This document shows, one piece after another, positions 60,147-64,000 of a stretch of 64,000 nucleotides of DNA; positions within the stretch are counted from its first letter, which is position 1, and each line of letters starts with the position of its first letter. A program made the translations under genes and the position numbers. The notes beneath the pieces were generated by a model. It ran no database searches. It was not told the DNA's origin and saw only the letters and a program-made list of their open reading frames with translations. The stretch comes from Tethya wilhelma. Lineage: Eukaryota > Porifera > Demospongiae > Tethyida > Tethyidae. The DNA lies in the NCBI GenBank assembly GCA_964030475.1, contig CAXIPT010000008.1:1592828-1656827 (forward strand). Reading direction: 5' to 3'.

Positions 60147-61155
60147 TGTGCGTGTGCGTGTGTGTGCGTGCGTGCGTGTGTGTATTACAGCTGACTAATT
60201 ACTTCTTGATCAATAATCTTTCATTAAACTTTTGTCATTTGTAGCTTTGTTCATCCAGTGGGTCAAACAAACATGCAATTGCATTCGAATTGTTATTATA
60301 AGTAAATTAGAGACATTTTGATTCTTCAAGTTTTGGCAGCAAAGGCTTTGGCCATCTGTTATCAGACAGCACACTGCCCCCATCACACACCAGCAAGACT
60401 TAATTACTTTGCACACAACAGCAATATTCAATTTAGAATATCACTCTTTTCATTAAAATCCAATTGTATGTGTATAAACCACACAGGTATACATAATGTC
60501 ATAAGCAGCCTGAGTTGTTTTTTTATGAGTTCTCAGTAAGCAAGAGTGCACGAATTAAAATGTAGGCACCTTTTATCGATAACCATTAGTCGAAAAATAC
60601 GAAATTCTGGAGATAAATATTAATTTTATGAGTGAAGCTATACTGGCCTAATTATCTATGCCTGAAGTGATTGAATTTGAGTGCCCATTATTATGATCGT
60701 TACGGGTGCAGGATAAATTCATGTTCCTATGTACATTCGGGTGAATAGCTGATTTGTTTGTGCTCTTTTTTTCTTCTTTTTCTGTTTTTTTTAGTGCTTG
60801 TGATAACTACATTCAGTTCCTATTGGCACAGGTTTCTTAAACAATGTGAACAGTGAGTGTTTGGATTCATGCACATGAAATAATTCTTGGTATTCAGCAG
60901 CGCCATTTGTATTCAAATCACTTTCAGTGACAGTAACAGTTACTGTTAGTTCAATGAGAACAATCAAAGGGAAAGAAGCTAGAGAGGAAGAGAATTTTTA
61001 AGTTATCAACATCCATTCTGCATTTCAACAGTTTAAAGGCCTGATTGTGCCCGGTAGGTTTCTAGCTGGTTATAAAACAAGCAGTACATGTGTGGTGATT
61101 TCTATGGCCCAGTCCACAATATTGCTTCTATTCTCATAATCTTTGTGGTGCAAAC
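60032..61155. other. Spacer with long microsatellite
   Basis: 3' flank of the Rab-Roco-death gene, a (TG)n/(GCGTGT)n array at 60087-60183, then AT-rich sequence and the MACPF gene promoter. No TATA box is evident. No other gene found. Confidence 0.6.
60087..60183. repeat. (TG)n microsatellite
   Basis: About 97 bases of TG units degrading to CGTGTG near the right end. Confidence 0.95.
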
Positions 61156-63495
61156 ATGGTGTACTTCACTGTAACAGTTGCCGTATTGACAGCTGTATTG
61201 AGTGCATGTACATGTGTTGCAACACCAAGTGCTAATGGTGACCGTTATGCTTCTACTGGAGAGAAAGCTCAAGTGATGAGTAACATATTGGCAATGCGCC
61301 AGCTGGAAGGCAAGCTGAAACAAAATAATTATTGTACCGATCAGGAGCTGAGAAGTGTTTAATCGTATCACATTTACAGCACAACAGGTGTCTCAAGATA
61401 ACAAGACTGCTAATATAATGAACGCAACACTTCTTGCTATATTTCAACAAAACCAGCTCTCTCCAATTGTTCGCTATGCTGGTACAGGATACAACATCAT
61501 AAGAGGGAACCCTGATGGAAACTTCTTGAGGGGAGGGATCGATCCTGGCATTAGACTCACTCGAGAGGTTTTTGCTTTCTCCTACAAACGTGCTAACAAG
61601 GTTTTCTTTAGGGGTCACAGTGTACTGGTCCCTGACCAGGTAAGCTTCCATCCAAGATCAAGTTGTACGGCTCAAAACAGTGAGAAGGCATTCAGCGGGA
61701 GAAAGAGCTATGCAAAGGAGTTAGAGACTAGTGTGTCCGCTTCGGGTAGGTTTACCATTATAAAAATTATTATTCTATTATGAGACTATTTTTTTCCCTT
61801 TAATCTTGCAGCCAGTGCATCTTTCGGTTTAGCCTCCTTTTCATTTTCAATGAGTGCAGGTCAGTACAATTCCATCTTGCACACACATAATATTGGGCCT
61901 TCGATTTCCAGGCCACTCAATGTGATATGAGTATGGTCAGCAAAAACTCAACACCTATGCATATCATTATACGTCACTAGACTAAGAATGATATACATTT
62001 AGGCATGAAATCTGTTAAAAAAAGAACTGAAGACAACAAAAGCATAATCATACAGAAGAACAAACAGTGCAACTATGGCACAGCAAGGTACATGTATGAG
62101 AATGCACTGGGAAGAACTCGAGGATATACTCTCAGCCAAAGCTTCAAAAACTCCGTGCTCTACCAACTGCCAAAACGCTTCAGTATGAGTGAATATGCGG
62201 CATTCATTGAGGATTGGGGAACTGTAAGCTATAGCTAACAATTAAGTGTTAGATCATAATCATAATCTATCTTTATACTTACAGCACATCATCATGGAAC
62301 TTGAGGTTGGTACACGTACAATATACAGATCAACTGCAACATACAATCAAGTGTACAACTACCTGATGAAACATGTAAGTAATTTTTGTATTGCCATGTA
62401 ACATGCACAAAACAAAAAGATCACAACAAAATGAAGGCATGATAATGTTGCTCTATCATCACTTTTTTTTTGTAGAAATCAATTTCAACATCAATCCATG
62501 CCAGTTACGGACTCTTCAGTTTTTCATCCAGCTTCATGCTTGACTCACTTAACACAAAAATCAACCAAAACACTAAACTGGGACGCACCATGAATACAAT
62601 CACCATGGGCACAAGAGAATTACCAGCTCCTATTCACTTATCACTGAAGTCAATAACGGAGGGGCTGAACTGGATATGGTGGGGGAGAAAACAGTGGAAG
62701 AGCTCAATAGTGAGGAAGAGAAGCAATCTTAAGAAGGCACTGCGTGATTATCCACACTATGTAAAGGCCCATAAAAATAGAGGTATGTTAATGCTAGCTA
62801 TTGTACCACTCAGGTGTTTGAGCACTCTACTAACTATGCTTTTGTGCACTTCTCCCACAGACCCTACTATCAACATAACCCCTCAGTGGCCAGGAGGATC
62901 TTATGCTCTTCCAATGACAACAAGCGGCTGTCCCAACGGATGGAGTAAAGGATGGCGACAGCACGATGATGAGAACCACCACAACCACAATGCAGTCAGC
63001 AGCGGGATTCAATGGAGAATGAAAATAGAAGGAAAACAAAACTATAAGGTTTACTTTTGCGTGAAGCAGGGAAATCCCCTATCTAGTGGCAATCCTTGGC
63101 CACAAGGTAGTTACTGTATTGCTAAGAAAGATGACTGCCCACAGAAATTCCGAGAGGGAGTGATATTTTGGGATGATGAGGATCATAAAAATGGCAACAA
63201 GGCATGGGGCATACTGCCTGATGGAAAGTACGACAAGAACACTGCCATTTCATTCTGTTGCCGTAACGATGGGTCCTCCTCTCAGCCGATGCTCCTTCCC
63301 ACTGACAGACCCTTCTACCTGTATCGATATGGGGGAAGCTGTCAACAAGTCAGTGGAATGAAGGTCCGTCAGGACTGGATTCACTGGGACAATGAACGCC
63401 ACCACAACCATGACAAGTGTTCTGGAAGTGTTCCTGATACAACCCAGTGTCGCAAGGACATTATACTACAATACTGCTACTACCACAAGAAATAA
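61156..63495 (+). CDS. Apextrin-like MACPF-ApeC protein (possible frame break in exon 1)
   Basis: The first part, 61156 to about 61360, encodes a secretory signal peptide (hydrophobic run at residues 3-19). The frame then changes by one base: frame 1 stops at 61360-61362 and frame 2 is open from 61350 to 61745. Further exons are 61812-61859, 62003-62223, 62285-62374, 62476-62782 and 62861-63495, all in phase. The MACPF/CDC core includes the W-G-T-H signature split over the 62223/62285 junction and a long TMH region. MACPF proteins oligomerise and can open membrane pores. The C terminus, about 200 residues, is an ApeC domain with three His/Asn/Asp-rich units (DENHHNHN, DEDHKNGN, NERHHNHDK) and paired cysteines. 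MACPF plus ApeC defines apextrins, which bind microbial cell-wall glycans in amphioxus. The break may be a sequencing indel, a very short intron or a real mutation. Confidence 0.85.
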
Positions 63496-64000
63496 TTTTT
63501 GGAAATTGAATGTAGTCCTTAGTGAAGATTCAGTTATACACAAGAAAGTGACTGTCTAGTTAGCAATTTAATTAATTGACATTTCTTAGTTTTAAGACCT
63601 CATGACTCAAATACAATTGGTATAATAAAACTATTTAGGAGCAATACAATTGACTACAACAGCTTTACTTCTGCATGAAGCAATTATTACACATTACTGT
63701 AAATAATATAATCAATACAGGATGTTATATCCTCACAAAGTACCATTTTTAAAGTTTAAGATGTGATGTGGTATAGAGTTGGGAAGGGGTGGGAGGAAAG
63801 GGGGTGGGGGGAAGAGAACTATAGCACAAATTGAGTTATTATAGGCAATTTCACATAAATTGATGCTGGTTTTCTCAAATCAAGTGCACGGCATGGATGT
63901 AAAACTTAGCAATTCGAAACCAAACAGAAACAATGGCCCAGAAAAGAAAAGCTTACATTATCACTGAAATACGCAAAGAAAACTCCAAAACAGGAGCTGC
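63496..64000. other. 3' flank of the MACPF-ApeC gene
   Basis: AT-rich, with a likely polyadenylation signal (AATAAAA near 63623) and a G-rich purine tract at 63780-63818 that could form a G-quadruplex. No gene is supported up to the window edge. Confidence 0.6.

Overview
The window looks like nuclear DNA of an early-branching animal, most likely a demosponge such as Amphimedon queenslandica. Genes are tightly packed on both strands. Introns are mostly 40-500 bases with GT..AG ends. (TG)n microsatellites and small inverted-repeat transposons are common. The gene content is metazoan: RUNX, SUPT3H, TAB2/3-like, DNAJB13, SMARCAD1, a death-domain GTPase and an apextrin-type MACPF-ApeC protein. The species name is inference. 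All exon models are by eye, supported mainly by splice sites whose phases add up to complete reading frames.

Layout, left to right. The 3' end of an SDR oxidoreductase resembling HSD17B8 (+, 82-601). A single-exon type II membrane glycosyltransferase-like protein (+, 1301-2797). A spacer holding an inverted-repeat element of about 950 bases. A single-exon Cys-rich multipass membrane protein (+, 4307-6307). A double-AAA+ ATPase (-, 14519-6608) interrupted by a near-perfect 1,625-base tandem duplication. A Mn-type cation diffusion facilitator (+, 14798-16260). DNAJB13 (-, 18145-16366), head to head with MGME1 (+, 18228-21109). SUPT3H (-, 25145-21927), head to head with RUNX (+, 25654-32412). 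About 8.2 kb without convincing genes. SMARCAD1 (+, 40617-45794). Two tandem copies of an unrecognised small two-exon gene (-). TFB1M (-, 49894-48335). A TSG101-like UEV/coiled-coil gene (+, 50003-53229) that runs into a truncated, antisense F-box/LRR fragment. A miniature TAB2/3-like CUE + zinc-finger gene (+, 53676-55581). A predicted fusion of a Rab39-like GTPase, a Roco-like GTPase and a death domain (+, 55916-60031). An apextrin-like MACPF-ApeC gene (+, 61156-63495).

Biological themes. SUPT3H next to RUNX, divergent, repeats the arrangement known at vertebrate SUPT3H/RUNX2, and the large RUNX intron plus the gene-poor flank fit a regulatory block. The right end (UEV protein, TAB2/3-like adaptor, Rab-Roco-death protein, MACPF-ApeC) is rich in families used in innate immunity and membrane traffic. 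This is a neighbourhood, not an operon, and co-function is speculation. MGME1 and TFB1M act in mitochondrial nucleic-acid maintenance.

Assembly quality matters here. There are three N positions (19507, 32105, 54657), a 43-base duplication around the N in RUNX, frame breaks in RUNX and the MACPF gene, and the 1,625-base duplication, whose exon phases cannot be spliced through. Several oddities may therefore be assembly faults.
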